A stretch of 64,000 nucleotides of DNA from 67-14 sp035502775 (GCA_035502775.1 DATJUB010000012.1:42358-106357), one strand, 5' to 3'. Shown: positions 15,005-24,379, numbered from the stretch's first letter. Made by a program: numbers and translations. The notes: a model not told the origin generated them from the letters alone.

Positions 15005-17629
15005 TCACTTCGCCGACAGCCAGTCCTTGCCGATCCCGGCCTCCACCTCGAGCGGCGGCTCGAGATCGAACGCACCGACCATCTCGCGGCTGGCCAGCTC
15101 GACCACCTTCTCCGCCTCCGCCTCCGGGCCCTCGAAGAGCAGTTCGTCGTGGATCTGCAGAACGAGACGACTGCTCAGTCCGGCCTCGACCATGGCCCTG
15201 TGGGTGCGGATCATCGCCACCTTGATGATGTCGGCCGCGGTGCCCTGGATCACCGAGTTGATCGCGAGCCGCTCACCCTGCTTGCGCACGTTGCCCTGAT
15301 TCGAGTTGAGCTCCGGCACCGGCCGGCGCCGGCCGAACAGCGTCGTGCAGTAGCCGTCCCGGGTGGTCTCCTCGATGATCCGTTCGCGGAATGCGCTGAC
15401 CGCCGGAAAGCGCTCCAGGTACCGCTTGACGAACTCGTCGCCCTCGGCCCGGGGAATGTTCAGGCGATCGGCCAGACCGAAGCCGGTCAGTCCGTAGACG
15501 ATGCCGAAATTGACCATCTTCGCCTTCGAGCGCTGGGCGACGTCAACCTCTGACTGCTCGATGCCGAAAACCTGCGCGGCAGTGGCCGAGTGAACGTCGT
15601 CGCCGGCCAGGAAGAAGTTCTTCAGCACCTCCTCGTCGGCCATGTGGGCGAGGATTCGCAGCTCCACCTGGCTGTAGTCGATCGAGACCAGCACGTTGCC
15701 CGGCTCGGCGACGAAACAGCCGCGGATCGGCCGGCCGACCTCGGTCCGGATCGGGATGTTCTGAAGGTTCGGCTGGATGCTCGAGATGCGGCCGGTGGCG
15801 GCCCCCACCTGGACGAAAGTGGTGTGGATCCGTCCCGTCTCGGGATCGATCAGGGTCGGAAGGGTGTCGAGATAGGTGCTCTTCAGCTTGCTGAGCTCAC
15901 GCCACTGCTCGATCAGCGAGACGATCTCGTGCTCCTCGCGGATCTGGGCGAGCACCCGGGCATCGGTCGAGAAACCCGACTTGCCGCGGCGCTTCTTCGA
16001 TAGCCCGAGCTCCTCGAACAGCACCTGCCCGACCTGCTTCGGCGAGCCGATCGTGAACTCATGACCGGCATGCCCGTGGATCTCCTTCTCCAGCTCGGCG
16101 ATCCGCTCCGACATTCCGGCGTTGATCTCCCCCAGCTTGTCCGGATCCATCTTCAGGCCGATCCGTTCCATCGCCCCGAGCACACGGATCAGCGGCAGCT
16201 CGATATCGCGGAACAGGGGCTCCATGCCCCACTCCTCGATCTTCGGCTTCTGGATCGCGGCCAGCTCCCACGCGGTCGCGGCGATCTCGGGGGCAGGTGA
16301 GCGGACCTCGCCCTCGTTGTCGTCGGCGACCAGTGACATCTGGCCGTCGTCCTCTCCGCCGGCCGGCGCCAGGCCGTTCGCCACAGCCAGATCGTCGAGC
16401 GCGTAGGTGCGGCGGGTCGGTTCCAGCAGGAAGGCGGCGACCATCGTGTCGTGTTCGATGTTCGGCCCCTTCTCGGTCGCCTCCAGCGCGGTCAGCAGCC
16501 CCTTCCGGCCACCATCGATCGCCTTGATGTCGTGGGCGATCAGCGGACGCGGCGAAATGTCATGGGCGAACGCCTCTAGTGGATCGTTTCCGGCGAGGAA
16601 CTGCTTGCCGTCGGTCGCGGCCCAGCCGCCGTAGACCTCGACCGCGATCGGACCCTCGGCCAGCTCGCTGATCGAACCGGCCCGGGCTTCAACCTCGGCC
16701 TTTTCGACCTTGCCCTCGGGCTCCCCTGGAATGATCTCGTCGTCCCCGAGTGCCTCCTCGAGGCGGCCGAGCGCGGCCCGCAGCTCGAAGTCGTGCATGA
16801 ACTCCCGCAGCCCCTCGCGATCCGGGCGGGACGCCATCAGCTCGTCGAGATCGATGTCCAGCGGAATGTCGTACTGCATGGTCGCCAATGCCTTTGAGAT
16901 CCGGGCGTCATCGGCGAACTCGACCAGGTTCTCCTTGCGCTTCTTGCCGGAGACCTTGTCGACGTTGGCGAGGATGTCCTCGAGCGTGTCGAACTCTTCG
17001 AGCAGCGCGGCGGCGGTCTTCTCGCCGATGCCGGGGACACCGGGAATGTTGTCCGAGGTGTCGCCCCGCAGACCCATCAGGTCGGTGACCCTTTCCGGGT
17101 AGACGCCGTAGCGTTCCTTGACCGCTTCCCGATCGTAGATCTTGGTGTCGGTGATACCGCGTCCGGTGGTCATCACGAACACCCCGTCGCCGACCAATTG
17201 GAACGCGTCACGATCGCCGGTGACCACCATGGTCGTGATGTTCTTCTCCCGAGCCTGCTTGGTCAATGAAGCGATCACGTCGTCGGCCTCGAAGCCGTCG
17301 ACCCTGATGTTGGGATAGCCGAAAGCGTCGACCAGTTCGACCAGATGCGGCCACTGGGCGCGAAGCAGGTCCGGTTTGGGTGGCCGCTGCGCCTTGTATT
17401 CCTTGTAGACGACTTCGCGGCCGGACATGCCGGCATCCCAGGCCACGACGACCTGTCGTGGGCGGTACTCGGAGATCAGCTTGACCAGCATCGAGGCGAG
17501 CCCGAAGATGGTGTTGGTCGGTCTGCCGTCGGCGGTCGCCATCGTGTCCGGCAGGGCGAAGAAGGCACGGTAGGCGAGGCTGTTGCCGTCGATCAGGAAG
17601 AGTTCGGGGTTCTCGGAGGAATCGCTCAC
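15005..17629 (-). CDS. polA: DNA polymerase I, with degenerate proofreading domain
   Basis: An 874-residue repair and Okazaki-fragment-processing polymerase. The 5'-nuclease domain (about 1-300) opens with LFLIDGNSLAYRAFFALPD. The polymerase domain (about 500-874) has motif A VSIDYSQVELRILAHM, motif B MVNFGIVYGLTGFGLA and motif C LQIHDELLFE. The middle domain keeps the 3'-5' exonuclease fold but lacks the acidic DxE metal site (IAVEVYGG in its place), so proofreading is probably absent, as in other actinobacterial and Taq-like enzymes. The GTG start at 17629 lies 6 nt after TATGAT. Confidence 0.96.
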   Translation of the reverse strand: MSDSSENPELFLIDGNSLAYRAFFALPDTMATADGRPTNTIFGLASMLVKLISEYRPRQVVVAWDAGMSGREVVYKEYKAQRPPKPDLLRAQWPHLVELVDAFGYPNIRVDGFEADDVIASLTKQAREKNITTMVVTGDRDAFQLVGDGVFVMTTGRGITDTKIYDREAVKERYGVYPERVTDLMGLRGDTSDNIPGVPGIGEKTAAALLEEFDTLEDILANVDKVSGKKRKENLVEFADDARISKALATMQYDIPLDIDLDELMASRPDREGLREFMHDFELRAALGRLEEALGDDEIIPGEPEGKVEKAEVEARAGSISELAEGPIAVEVYGGWAATDGKQFLAGNDPLEAFAHDISPRPLIAHDIKAIDGGRKGLLTALEATEKGPNIEHDTMVAAFLLEPTRRTYALDDLAVANGLAPAGGEDDGQMSLVADDNEGEVRSPAPEIAATAWELAAIQKPKIEEWGMEPLFRDIELPLIRVLGAMERIGLKMDPDKLGEINAGMSERIAELEKEIHGHAGHEFTIGSPKQVGQVLFEELGLSKKRRGKSGFSTDARVLAQIREEHEIVSLIEQWRELSKLKSTYLDTLPTLIDPETGRIHTTFVQVGAATGRISSIQPNLQNIPIRTEVGRPIRGCFVAEPGNVLVSIDYSQVELRILAHMADEEVLKNFFLAGDDVHSATAAQVFGIEQSEVDVAQRSKAKMVNFGIVYGLTGFGLADRLNIPRAEGDEFVKRYLERFPAVSAFRERIIEETTRDGYCTTLFGRRRPVPELNSNQGNVRKQGERLAINSVIQGTAADIIKVAMIRTHRAMVEAGLSSRLVLQIHDELLFEGPEAEAEKVVELASREMVGAFDLEPPLEVEAGIGKDWLSAK

Positions 17630-17635
17630 CGCCCG

Positions 17636-17641
17636 ATCATA
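17636..17641 (-). promoter_or_regulatory. -10 element of polA (leaderless)
   Basis: TATGAT, CGGGCG, then the polA GTG. It lies back-to-back with the -10 element of the divergent hydrolase gene, 38 bp away. Confidence 0.5.
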
Positions 17642-17655
17642 TGCGTCCCTTCGGC

Positions 17656-17684
17656 TTGCCCAGTGAAGGGCCGTCGCATAGGCT
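17656..17684 (+). promoter_or_regulatory. Promoter of the secreted hydrolase gene (leaderless)
   Basis: A TTGCCC -35-like hexamer (17656-17661), a 17-bp spacer and TAGGCT (17679-17684), then 6 nt to the ATG at 17691. This is one of the few cases where a -35 is also recognisable. Confidence 0.5.
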
Positions 17685-17690
17685 CGGCAG

Positions 17691-19115
17691 ATGGGCTTTC
17701 GGGGAGGATCGAAGGTGACCGCGCTGGCGACAGCGGCAATCTGCGCGCTGGGCATGACCACTGCCGTGTCATCGGGTTCAGCCGCAAAGCCGCCCTCACG
17801 GTCCTTCACGGTGAAGACGCCTCACGTCGAAGGTCCGGCCGAGTACGACAGGGCGTTCGTGACCGCCTACGGCAGCCCCAGGGCGAAGAACGTGCTGATC
17901 CTGATGCCGGGAACCTTCGGTGGCGCCGGTGACTTCACCCTCGCCGCCGAACAGTTGGCCCGTCGTGACCGGAACCTCCAGGTCTGGGCGGCGGATCGCC
18001 GCGAGCAGGCGCTCGAAGACACCTCCATGTTCGAGAAGGGCATGAAGGGCGAGGCCACCCCGCAGGAGGTGTTCGACTACTACCTCGTGAACAGCGTGAC
18101 CGGCGGCTCGCCCGGCTACAAGTTCCTCGACACCACACAGACGAGCTACGCCCGGAACTGGGGCATGAAGACGGTCCTGAACGACACCCGGGCGGTGGTG
18201 AACCGGGCCCGCAGCGCCGGCAAGCGGGTCGCGCTCGGCGGCCACTCGGTCGGGGCCTCGCTCGCGATCTCATACGCGGCCTGGGACTTCAATGGCCGTC
18301 CCGGCTACAGGGATCTCGACGGACTGGTCCTGATCGATGGCGGCCTGCTGGGCAGCTTCGATCCGTACAACCTGCCCCAGGCCCGGGCGGCCATGGCGAG
18401 GATCGAAGATCCTGCGGTCGGACCGTTCTCCCGCCTGATCGACGACCTGCCCCCCGAAACCGCCGGCCTCTTCGCCGGGGTCGGTGGCCACTTCGCCAAG
18501 CTCGCCCCACACGAACCGGCGACCCAGCTTCAGAGCTACCCGCTCCTGCCGGACAATCTCAAGCCTCCCTATCCGGCCACCAACCAGGGTCTGTTCGGCT
18601 ACGACTTCGACCGCGACACCTCGCCGCCGGAGCTGACCTCACTGCACGTCAACGCGGGCGGCCTCGGCCCGGAGGTTCCCGGCGGAGCCGCCGACTGGAT
18701 CGACGGCGGCATCACTCCGATCGCGAACCTGGCCGACACCTTCTCCCAGCAGCCGGTGAACGCGGTCGACTGGTTCTTCCCGACCCGGATCACGATCGAC
18801 GCCAACGGCGCCGACCAGATGCGCATGAACCCGGTCGCGAAGTACCTCGGCCTGAGGCTCTTCCACACCGCCGATGTGAACCTGCCGTTCTACGTGGTCC
18901 AGACCGACGACACCGACGGAGACGTGATCAAGGGCGCCCGCAACTGGCTGCGCCGCACCGAGACGCCGAAGAGGTTCACGAAGCTGGTCAACGCGGACCC
19001 GCGGATGAGCCACCTGGACCCATTGATGGCCTCCCCTGAGAAGAACGTCTTCCTGAAGACCGTGACCCCGTTCCTGAAGAAGGCATTCGGATCACGCGGC
19101 GGCCGCGGGAAGTGA
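17691..19115 (+). CDS. Secreted alpha/beta-hydrolase
   Basis: A 474-residue protein with an N-terminal signal sequence (basic start, hydrophobic core at about 9-28, cleavage near SSGSAA). The mature part is an alpha/beta-hydrolase: the strand VLILMPGTFGGAGDF gives the oxyanion region, and GGHSVGASLAISY carries the nucleophile Ser in GHSVG (about residue 187). A long insertion between the nucleophile and the C-terminal part resembles a lid, and SHLDP near the end may supply the catalytic His. Substrate (lipid, ester or polymer) is unknown. The gene is divergent from polA with a 61-bp gap and is followed by the malic enzyme gene. Confidence 0.78.
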   Translation: MGFRGGSKVTALATAAICALGMTTAVSSGSAAKPPSRSFTVKTPHVEGPAEYDRAFVTAYGSPRAKNVLILMPGTFGGAGDFTLAAEQLARRDRNLQVWAADRREQALEDTSMFEKGMKGEATPQEVFDYYLVNSVTGGSPGYKFLDTTQTSYARNWGMKTVLNDTRAVVNRARSAGKRVALGGHSVGASLAISYAAWDFNGRPGYRDLDGLVLIDGGLLGSFDPYNLPQARAAMARIEDPAVGPFSRLIDDLPPETAGLFAGVGGHFAKLAPHEPATQLQSYPLLPDNLKPPYPATNQGLFGYDFDRDTSPPELTSLHVNAGGLGPEVPGGAADWIDGGITPIANLADTFSQQPVNAVDWFFPTRITIDANGADQMRMNPVAKYLGLRLFHTADVNLPFYVVQTDDTDGDVIKGARNWLRRTETPKRFTKLVNADPRMSHLDPLMASPEKNVFLKTVTPFLKKAFGSRGGRGK

Positions 19116-19130
19116 AAGGCGCCTGCCACA

Positions 19131-19136
19131 TATGAT
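19131..19136 (+). promoter_or_regulatory. -10 element of the malic enzyme gene (leaderless)
   Basis: TATGAT, TGGGCG, then the ATG at 19143. Confidence 0.5.
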
Positions 19137-19142
19137 TGGGCG

Positions 19143-20600
19143 ATGCCTCCAGTCAGCGCCCAATACAGCGTCACTGTCCGCGTCGAACTCGATGCCCGTC
19201 AGGAGCCCCTCGGCAAACTGACCGCCGCCATCGCGGGTGCCGGTGGTTCGCTCGTAGGCGTAGACCTGGTTCCGGGGGCCGGAGGCGAAGGCAAGCGGGT
19301 GCGTGAGTTCACGATCGACGCGATCGATCAGGAGCACTGGGAAAGCATCCTGCGCGGGATCGGCTCGATCCGCGGAGCCCGGGTGGTCGAGTACACCGAC
19401 CGCACGATGCAGATGCATCGCGGCGGCAAGGTCTCGGTCGAGAACAAGTACCCGCTGAAGACCCGCGACGACCTTTCGATGGCCTACACGCCCGGTGTCG
19501 CCCGGGTCTGTTCGGCGATCCACGACAACCGCGATCTCGCCTTCGAGTACACGATCAAGAAGAACACGGTCGCGGTCGTCTCCGACGGCACCGCCGTGCT
19601 CGGGCTCGGTGACATCGGTCCCGAGGCCGCGATGCCCGTCATGGAGGGCAAGGCGATGCTGTTCAAGGAGTTCGCGGGCGTCGACGCCTTCCCGATCTGC
19701 CTGAACACCAAGGATCCGGACGAGATCGTGCGGGCGGTCGAGCTGATGGCCCCCACTTTCGGCGGGATCAACCTCGAGGACATCTCGGCCCCGCGCTGCT
19801 TCGAGATCGAGGACCGGCTCAAAGCCTCGATCGACATTCCGGTCTTCCACGACGATCAGCACGGAACGGCGGTGGTCACGATGGCCGCCCTGTTCAACGC
19901 GCTGAAGATCATCGACAAGCCGATCGAGGAGCTGCGGGTGCTGATGGTCGGCCTCGGCGCCGCCGGTGTCGCGGTGACCAAGATGATGCTGGCCGCGGGC
20001 CTCACCCACGTGGTCGGCTGCGACCGCAAGGGCGCCCTCTCGACCACCCGTGAGGACTACCAGGCGGGCGAGCTGAGCGGGATCAAGAAATGGTTCGCCG
20101 AGAACTCGAACCCGGACCACCTGCTCGGCACCCCGGACGAGGTGATCGAGGGAATGGACGTCTTCGTCGGACTGTCCGGACCGGGAATCATCCAGCCCGA
20201 GTCGCTCGGCAAGATGAACCGCGACCCGATCGTGTTCGCGATGTCGAACCCCGACCCGGAGGTCTCCCCCGAAGAGGCCGCCAAGTACGTGCGCATCATG
20301 GCCACCGGCCGGTCGGACTATCCGAACCAGATCAACAACGTGCTCTGCTTCCCCGGCATCTTCCGCGGGGCGCTCGACGCCGGCGCGCCGCAGATCACCG
20401 AGGAGATGAAGATGGCCGCCGCCCGCGGTATCGCCGACGTGGTCAGCGAGAACGACCTCTCCGAGGACTACATCATCCCCTCGGTGTTCGATCGCGACGT
20501 CGCCCCCAGGGTGGCCGACGCGGTCGTCCAGGAGGCGAAACGTGCCGGTGACGCCCGTTTCTCGGTCGAGACCGGCGCTTTCACCGACCTCGGGCGCTAG
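19143..20600 (+). CDS. Malic enzyme with N-terminal ACT-like domain
   Basis: A 485-residue enzyme that oxidatively decarboxylates malate to pyruvate with NAD(P). Residues about 5-80 form an ACT-like regulatory domain (SVTVRVELDARQEPLGKL). The catalytic part follows: SMAYTPGVARVC, NTVAVVSDGTAVLGLGDIGPEAAMPVMEGK, INLEDISAPRCFEIE, VFHDDQHGTAVV and the nucleotide-binding LMVGLGAAGVAV. Size and order match the short bacterial malic enzyme form (no phosphotransacetylase domain). The ACT domain suggests allosteric control by a small molecule. It converges with the flavin reductase gene. Confidence 0.93.
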   Translation: MPPVSAQYSVTVRVELDARQEPLGKLTAAIAGAGGSLVGVDLVPGAGGEGKRVREFTIDAIDQEHWESILRGIGSIRGARVVEYTDRTMQMHRGGKVSVENKYPLKTRDDLSMAYTPGVARVCSAIHDNRDLAFEYTIKKNTVAVVSDGTAVLGLGDIGPEAAMPVMEGKAMLFKEFAGVDAFPICLNTKDPDEIVRAVELMAPTFGGINLEDISAPRCFEIEDRLKASIDIPVFHDDQHGTAVVTMAALFNALKIIDKPIEELRVLMVGLGAAGVAVTKMMLAAGLTHVVGCDRKGALSTTREDYQAGELSGIKKWFAENSNPDHLLGTPDEVIEGMDVFVGLSGPGIIQPESLGKMNRDPIVFAMSNPDPEVSPEEAAKYVRIMATGRSDYPNQINNVLCFPGIFRGALDAGAPQITEEMKMAAARGIADVVSENDLSEDYIIPSVFDRDVAPRVADAVVQEAKRAGDARFSVETGAFTDLGR

Positions 20601-20609
20601 CCGGCCGGA

Positions 20610-21230
20610 TCAGCCCGGGTCGAAGTGCCCGGGCCATTCGTCGTGGGGAATCCTCGTGATCTCCCTGATCTCGCCGATCTCCGACCATTGGAGCGGCCCG
20701 CCCAGGCGGGCCAGCGGCTCGAGCTTGGTGATGTCGGGACGGCCGTCGGTCAGCACGTCCTCGTCGATCGCGATGTGCTGAAGGCGGCCGAACACGACCA
20801 CCGAGTCGCCGAAATCCCGGGTTCCCTCGGTGGCACACTCGATCGCCACGGGTGAGCTCGCCACCCGCGGCGGCCTGACCGTGCTCGAGGGTTCGCGTTC
20901 GATTCCGACCGCATCGAACTCGCTGACTTCGGGCGGGAAGCTCGTCGCCGTGGCGTTGACCTTCTCGAAGTCCGGACGGGTCGCGAGGTTGACCACGAAC
21001 TCACCGGTCTCGACCGCGTTGCGAAGCGAATCGTTGTGGCCGACCGAGGTGAACTGGACGATCGCCGGGATCACGCTGGAGACCGTGAAATAGGAATGGG
21101 GCGCGAGGTTGTCGACCCCTTCCGGCGAGGTGGTCGAAACCCAGGCGATCGGCCGCGGCACGATCACCGAGTTCAGCAGCCCGTGGAACCTGCGGCCTTC
21201 GTTCTGGTCATATGGGATCTCCTGTCTCAT
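20610..21230 (-). CDS. Flavin reductase family protein (FMN-binding split barrel)
   Basis: A 206-residue protein with the split-barrel flavin reductase pattern: NSVIVPRPIAWVSTTSPEGVDNLAPHSYF at about residues 20-48 and ETGEFVVNLA at about 75. This clade (DUF447/flavin reductase-like) uses FMN and NAD(P)H or acts as a flavin carrier for a monooxygenase; no monooxygenase is adjacent. The ATG at 21230 is 6 nt after a TAGGCT hexamer whose first three bases are the stop codon of the upstream RTX-type gene. Confidence 0.85.
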   Translation of the reverse strand: MRQEIPYDQNEGRRFHGLLNSVIVPRPIAWVSTTSPEGVDNLAPHSYFTVSSVIPAIVQFTSVGHNDSLRNAVETGEFVVNLATRPDFEKVNATATSFPPEVSEFDAVGIEREPSSTVRPPRVASSPVAIECATEGTRDFGDSVVVFGRLQHIAIDEDVLTDGRPDITKLEPLARLGGPLQWSEIGEIREITRIPHDEWPGHFDPG

Positions 21231-21236
21231 CCCGAG

Positions 21237-21242
21237 AGCCTA
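21237..21242 (-). promoter_or_regulatory. -10 element of the flavin reductase gene, overlapping the upstream stop codon
   Basis: TAGGCT, CTCGGG, then ATG. The TAG of the hexamer is the stop codon of the upstream 21240-23303 gene. Confidence 0.45.
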
Positions 21243-23303
21243 GAAGGCGGCGAGGCCCCAGCCCCACACGATCTTGTCCTTCTTGTCGGCGATCACGGTG
21301 TTCTTGTGGGCGGCCGGCCCGGTCGTGACCGTGTTCCTGACCCCGTTCTTGGAGTCGAGGATGTTGTTGCCCTCCCGGCCGAGCAGGGTCGATTTGCCCT
21401 GTTGCGCGGCCAGCCGCCGTCCGATGATCAGGTGATCGTCGTACGCGGTTCCCTCGAGCTTCTCGACGTCACCGCCGATCGACAGGCGGTTCGCGCAGCC
21501 ACCCGACTTCCATTCGGCGTATCCGCCGGCGATGTCGGCCTTCACACCCCGGTCCGCCCCGGCGAAGATGACGCTGTCGGTGTCGTCCCCGCCCGATGCC
21601 GATCCGCCCAGGCAGGGATTGCGTACGTGAATGCCGTCCGTTCCCTTGCCTCCCCGCGCCGTGACGTTGTCGTTGATGTAGATCACGTCGAGCCCGTCGC
21701 CGCCGTCGATCGTGCTTCCGGCACTGCCGTAGTCGGTGGAGATGAAGTCCTTGCTGGGACCGCCGTTGATGGTGTTGTTGCCCGTTCCGCCGTTGATCGT
21801 GGTCGTCATCGTCGAGGGGATCGAGTTCTGCAGCGAGATCCTGTCGTCGCCGTCGTTGCCGTAGATCAGCATGCCGTTGAGGCTGTTGGCGTCGGCCGGG
21901 CAGTTGATGACGTTCAGTTCCTGGTTCGCGCCTGTGCAGAGTCCCGAGGGGATGCCGCGGCCGGGGACCGAGACCCGGTACTGGTTGGCGGCGGGGTCGT
22001 AACCGACCGAGATCTCGTCGGCCCTGCGGCTGCCCATCACGGTCAGGATGCCGCCTTCGTTGATGTCGACCAGGGGCACGTTGCCGCCGAGATCACCCGG
22101 TGATTCGCGGTTGCAGCGGCTGGTCTTGGCGAAGCCTTCGCACTCGTTGGTTCCGAGGCCGCCGTCGCCTTCGTCCCTGTCGCGTTCCTGGCCGATCATC
22201 TCGTCGTCACCTAGGCCGCCGTCGATCACATTGAACTTGCCGTTGTCACCCTTGATCCGGTCGTCGAAGGGCGATCCGATCACGTTCTCCAGGCCGGACA
22301 GGGCGTAGCGGCTGTAACCGAGTGAGGTGCCGGCCGAAAGGTCGATGTCCACCCCGGTGATCTTGCGCCCTCCGGGAGGGGTGTGGGCCGCGTACGAGAT
22401 CGTGTCGTTGCCGGATCCGCCGTCCACGGTCGCCCGGCCGCGAGAGGTGCTCACCACGAGGTCGTCGCCCTCACCGGCATAGATCTTCTTGATTCCGGAA
22501 TGGAAGATGATCGTGTCGTCGGCGGGGGTGCCGTAGACCCAGTCGTCACCCTCCCCGCCGTCGAAGTAGGCCGGTCCGTTGTTGTTCGGCTGGTCGCCTC
22601 GCAGCCGGTCGTTGCCCTGCTCGCCGAACACCTTCTCCAGCACCCCGCCGTCGGTCCTTCCGCCGTTCGAGTACAGGAAGTCGGTTCCGCTGCCGCCGTG
22701 GATCTCGCTCACCGCGTCACCGAGGCTGTAGATGCGGTCCGAGCCGTTCTGACCGTTGAGGCGGTTGCCCTCACCCGAGAAATCGAAGATCCGGTCGTTT
22801 CCGCCGACCCCGTAGATCACGTCGCTGTCGGGTGCGCCGCCCGGATTGCTCTTCGGGGATCCGTAGAGGAAGTCGTGGCCTTTCGAGCCGACGATCAGGT
22901 CGCTGCCCAATCCGGCCTGGACCTCGTTCTTGTTGCTGCTGTTGTGAAGGTAGACGCGGTCGTCGTCGGCCCCGGTGCTGGTGAAGGTCCTTCCCTTGCC
23001 GGCATGCACGTACTGGCGTCCTTCGTCCGAGCAGATCCGGCTGTACGGCTTGGCGATCACCGTGACCCGGTCGCCCTTGATCCAGGTGACGTCCCTGAAC
23101 TTCAGCTTGACTTTCTTGCCGTTCCCCGAGATCACCCGGTTCACCTTCTTGCCGAAGCATTTCTTCGGTGCCGCGGCGGCCGGGTCGGCGTTCCACGCGA
23201 ACGCGGAGAGGAGCAGGGCCATGGCGGCCGAAACGGCGAAGAGGAACCGGGTCAAGTTGGTGCTGAGGGGGACATTCACGGGGATATTCCTGCCATTCTG
23301 CAT
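21240..23303 (-). CDS. Secreted RTX-type (hemolysin-type Ca-binding repeat) protein
   Basis: A 687-residue protein with a signal peptide (hydrophobic core at about 17-36, AFAWNADPAAAA). From about residue 95 to the end it has many glycine/aspartate nonapeptide-like repeats (GSGTDFLYSNGG, GGEGDDWVYGTPADD, GGSGNDTISY, GGLGDDEMIG, GNDGDDRISL), interrupted by a segment with two cysteines (about 440-470). Such repeats fold into calcium-bound parallel beta-rolls. No toxin, protease or lipase domain is present, so a structural or adhesive surface role is more likely than hemolysis. No type I secretion genes are nearby; the signal peptide implies Sec export. Confidence 0.82.
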   Translation of the reverse strand: MQNGRNIPVNVPLSTNLTRFLFAVSAAMALLLSAFAWNADPAAAAPKKCFGKKVNRVISGNGKKVKLKFRDVTWIKGDRVTVIAKPYSRICSDEGRQYVHAGKGRTFTSTGADDDRVYLHNSSNKNEVQAGLGSDLIVGSKGHDFLYGSPKSNPGGAPDSDVIYGVGGNDRIFDFSGEGNRLNGQNGSDRIYSLGDAVSEIHGGSGTDFLYSNGGRTDGGVLEKVFGEQGNDRLRGDQPNNNGPAYFDGGEGDDWVYGTPADDTIIFHSGIKKIYAGEGDDLVVSTSRGRATVDGGSGNDTISYAAHTPPGGRKITGVDIDLSAGTSLGYSRYALSGLENVIGSPFDDRIKGDNGKFNVIDGGLGDDEMIGQERDRDEGDGGLGTNECEGFAKTSRCNRESPGDLGGNVPLVDINEGGILTVMGSRRADEISVGYDPAANQYRVSVPGRGIPSGLCTGANQELNVINCPADANSLNGMLIYGNDGDDRISLQNSIPSTMTTTINGGTGNNTINGGPSKDFISTDYGSAGSTIDGGDGLDVIYINDNVTARGGKGTDGIHVRNPCLGGSASGGDDTDSVIFAGADRGVKADIAGGYAEWKSGGCANRLSIGGDVEKLEGTAYDDHLIIGRRLAAQQGKSTLLGREGNNILDSKNGVRNTVTTGPAAHKNTVIADKKDKIVWGWGLAAF

Positions 23304-23419
23304 CTAGCTGTTTGGAACACGGAAGAGCGTCGATCGGCTCGCCGCGCCTACTGGTTACCTACCCGGAAATTGTCTTGAAACACCCGGTCCTGCCTGTCTG
23401 AATCAGAACCGGTTCAGAC

Positions 23420-23425
23420 TAGAAT
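23420..23425 (+). promoter_or_regulatory. -10 element of the TIGR01777-family gene (leaderless)
   Basis: TAGAAT followed by 7 nt and the ATG at 23433. A palindromic GAACCGGTTC lies just upstream (about 23406-23415) and could be an operator. Confidence 0.45.
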
Positions 23426-23432
23426 AGGCGTA

Positions 23433-24377
23433 ATGGCGCAACATGACCCCTCAGATGCCGGTGGCAGGCGAATTCTCGTGACCGGCGCGACCGGCATGGT
23501 CGGATCGGGGCTGTGCAACGCGCTGATCGATCGCGGCGACCAGGTGGTCGGTGTGAGCCGCAACCCGGAGAAGGCGGCCATCGCCCAGTCCCGGGTCGAG
23601 TGGCATCTCTGGGAGCCGACGATGGAGCGGCCGTCCGACAAGGCGCTCGAGGGAGTCGACGCGGTCGTCAATCTCGCCGGCGAGCCGATCAACCAGCGCT
23701 GGAACGACGATGTGAAGGACCGGATCGCCCGGACCCGAATCAAGGCGACCAAGAACCTGGCCGACACGATCGCGACTCTCGACGATCCACCGAGGATCTT
23801 CATTTCCGGCTCTGCCGTCGGCTACTACGGCGATCGCGGCGACGAGCTGCTCTACGAGGACGCCGCGCCCGGCGACGATTTCCTCGCCGGCGTGGTCGTC
23901 CGGTGGGAGGCCGCCGCGAACTCGATGAGCGAATGCGGCGTGCGGGTCGCGACGATCCGCACAGGCCATGTGCTCGACCCCAACGGCGGCCTGCTAGGGG
24001 AGCTGCTGACTCCCTTCAAGCTCGGTGTCGGCGGCCCGATCGCGAGCGGCAGGCAGTACATGTCGTGGATTCACCGGCACGACGAGATCGGGATCCTGCT
24101 CTGGGCGCTTGACAACGAGGCGGCGGTGGGACCGATCAACGCGACCGCCCCGAATCCCGTGACCAACAGGGAGTTCTCGAAGCAGCTCGGCAGGACCCTC
24201 GGACGACCGGCGATCGCGCCCATTCCGGGCTTCGCGATGAAGGCGCTGCGCGGACCCGAGTTCGGTCAGATCCTGACCGAGGGCCAGCGTGTCTATCCAC
24301 GAAAAGCGACCGAGAACGGCTACGAGTTCAAGCAGCCCGAACTGGCCGGCGCTCTCGCCAATCTGCTGAGGAAGTGA
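23433..24377 (+). CDS. TIGR01777-family NAD(P)-dependent epimerase/oxidoreductase (SDR39U1-like)
   Basis: A 314-residue extended short-chain dehydrogenase-like protein. The nucleotide-binding motif is VTGATGMVGSGL (about residues 15-26), followed by VVNLAGEPINQRWNDDVK and the ISGSAVGYYGDRG active-site region that define the TIGR01777/YfcH/SDR39U1 group. The C-terminal DUF1731-like part is LGRPAIAPIPGFAMKALRG to LANLLRK. Reaction unknown. It overlaps or nearly abuts the next gene, giving a two-gene operon. Confidence 0.88.
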   Translation: MAQHDPSDAGGRRILVTGATGMVGSGLCNALIDRGDQVVGVSRNPEKAAIAQSRVEWHLWEPTMERPSDKALEGVDAVVNLAGEPINQRWNDDVKDRIARTRIKATKNLADTIATLDDPPRIFISGSAVGYYGDRGDELLYEDAAPGDDFLAGVVVRWEAAANSMSECGVRVATIRTGHVLDPNGGLLGELLTPFKLGVGGPIASGRQYMSWIHRHDEIGILLWALDNEAAVGPINATAPNPVTNREFSKQLGRTLGRPAIAPIPGFAMKALRGPEFGQILTEGQRVYPRKATENGYEFKQPELAGALANLLRK

Positions 24378-24379
24378 AC

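Noticed and set aside
21240..23303. RTX toxin or protease
   Set aside because: No pore-forming, acylation, protease or lipase domain and no type I secretion genes; only repeats and a Sec signal.
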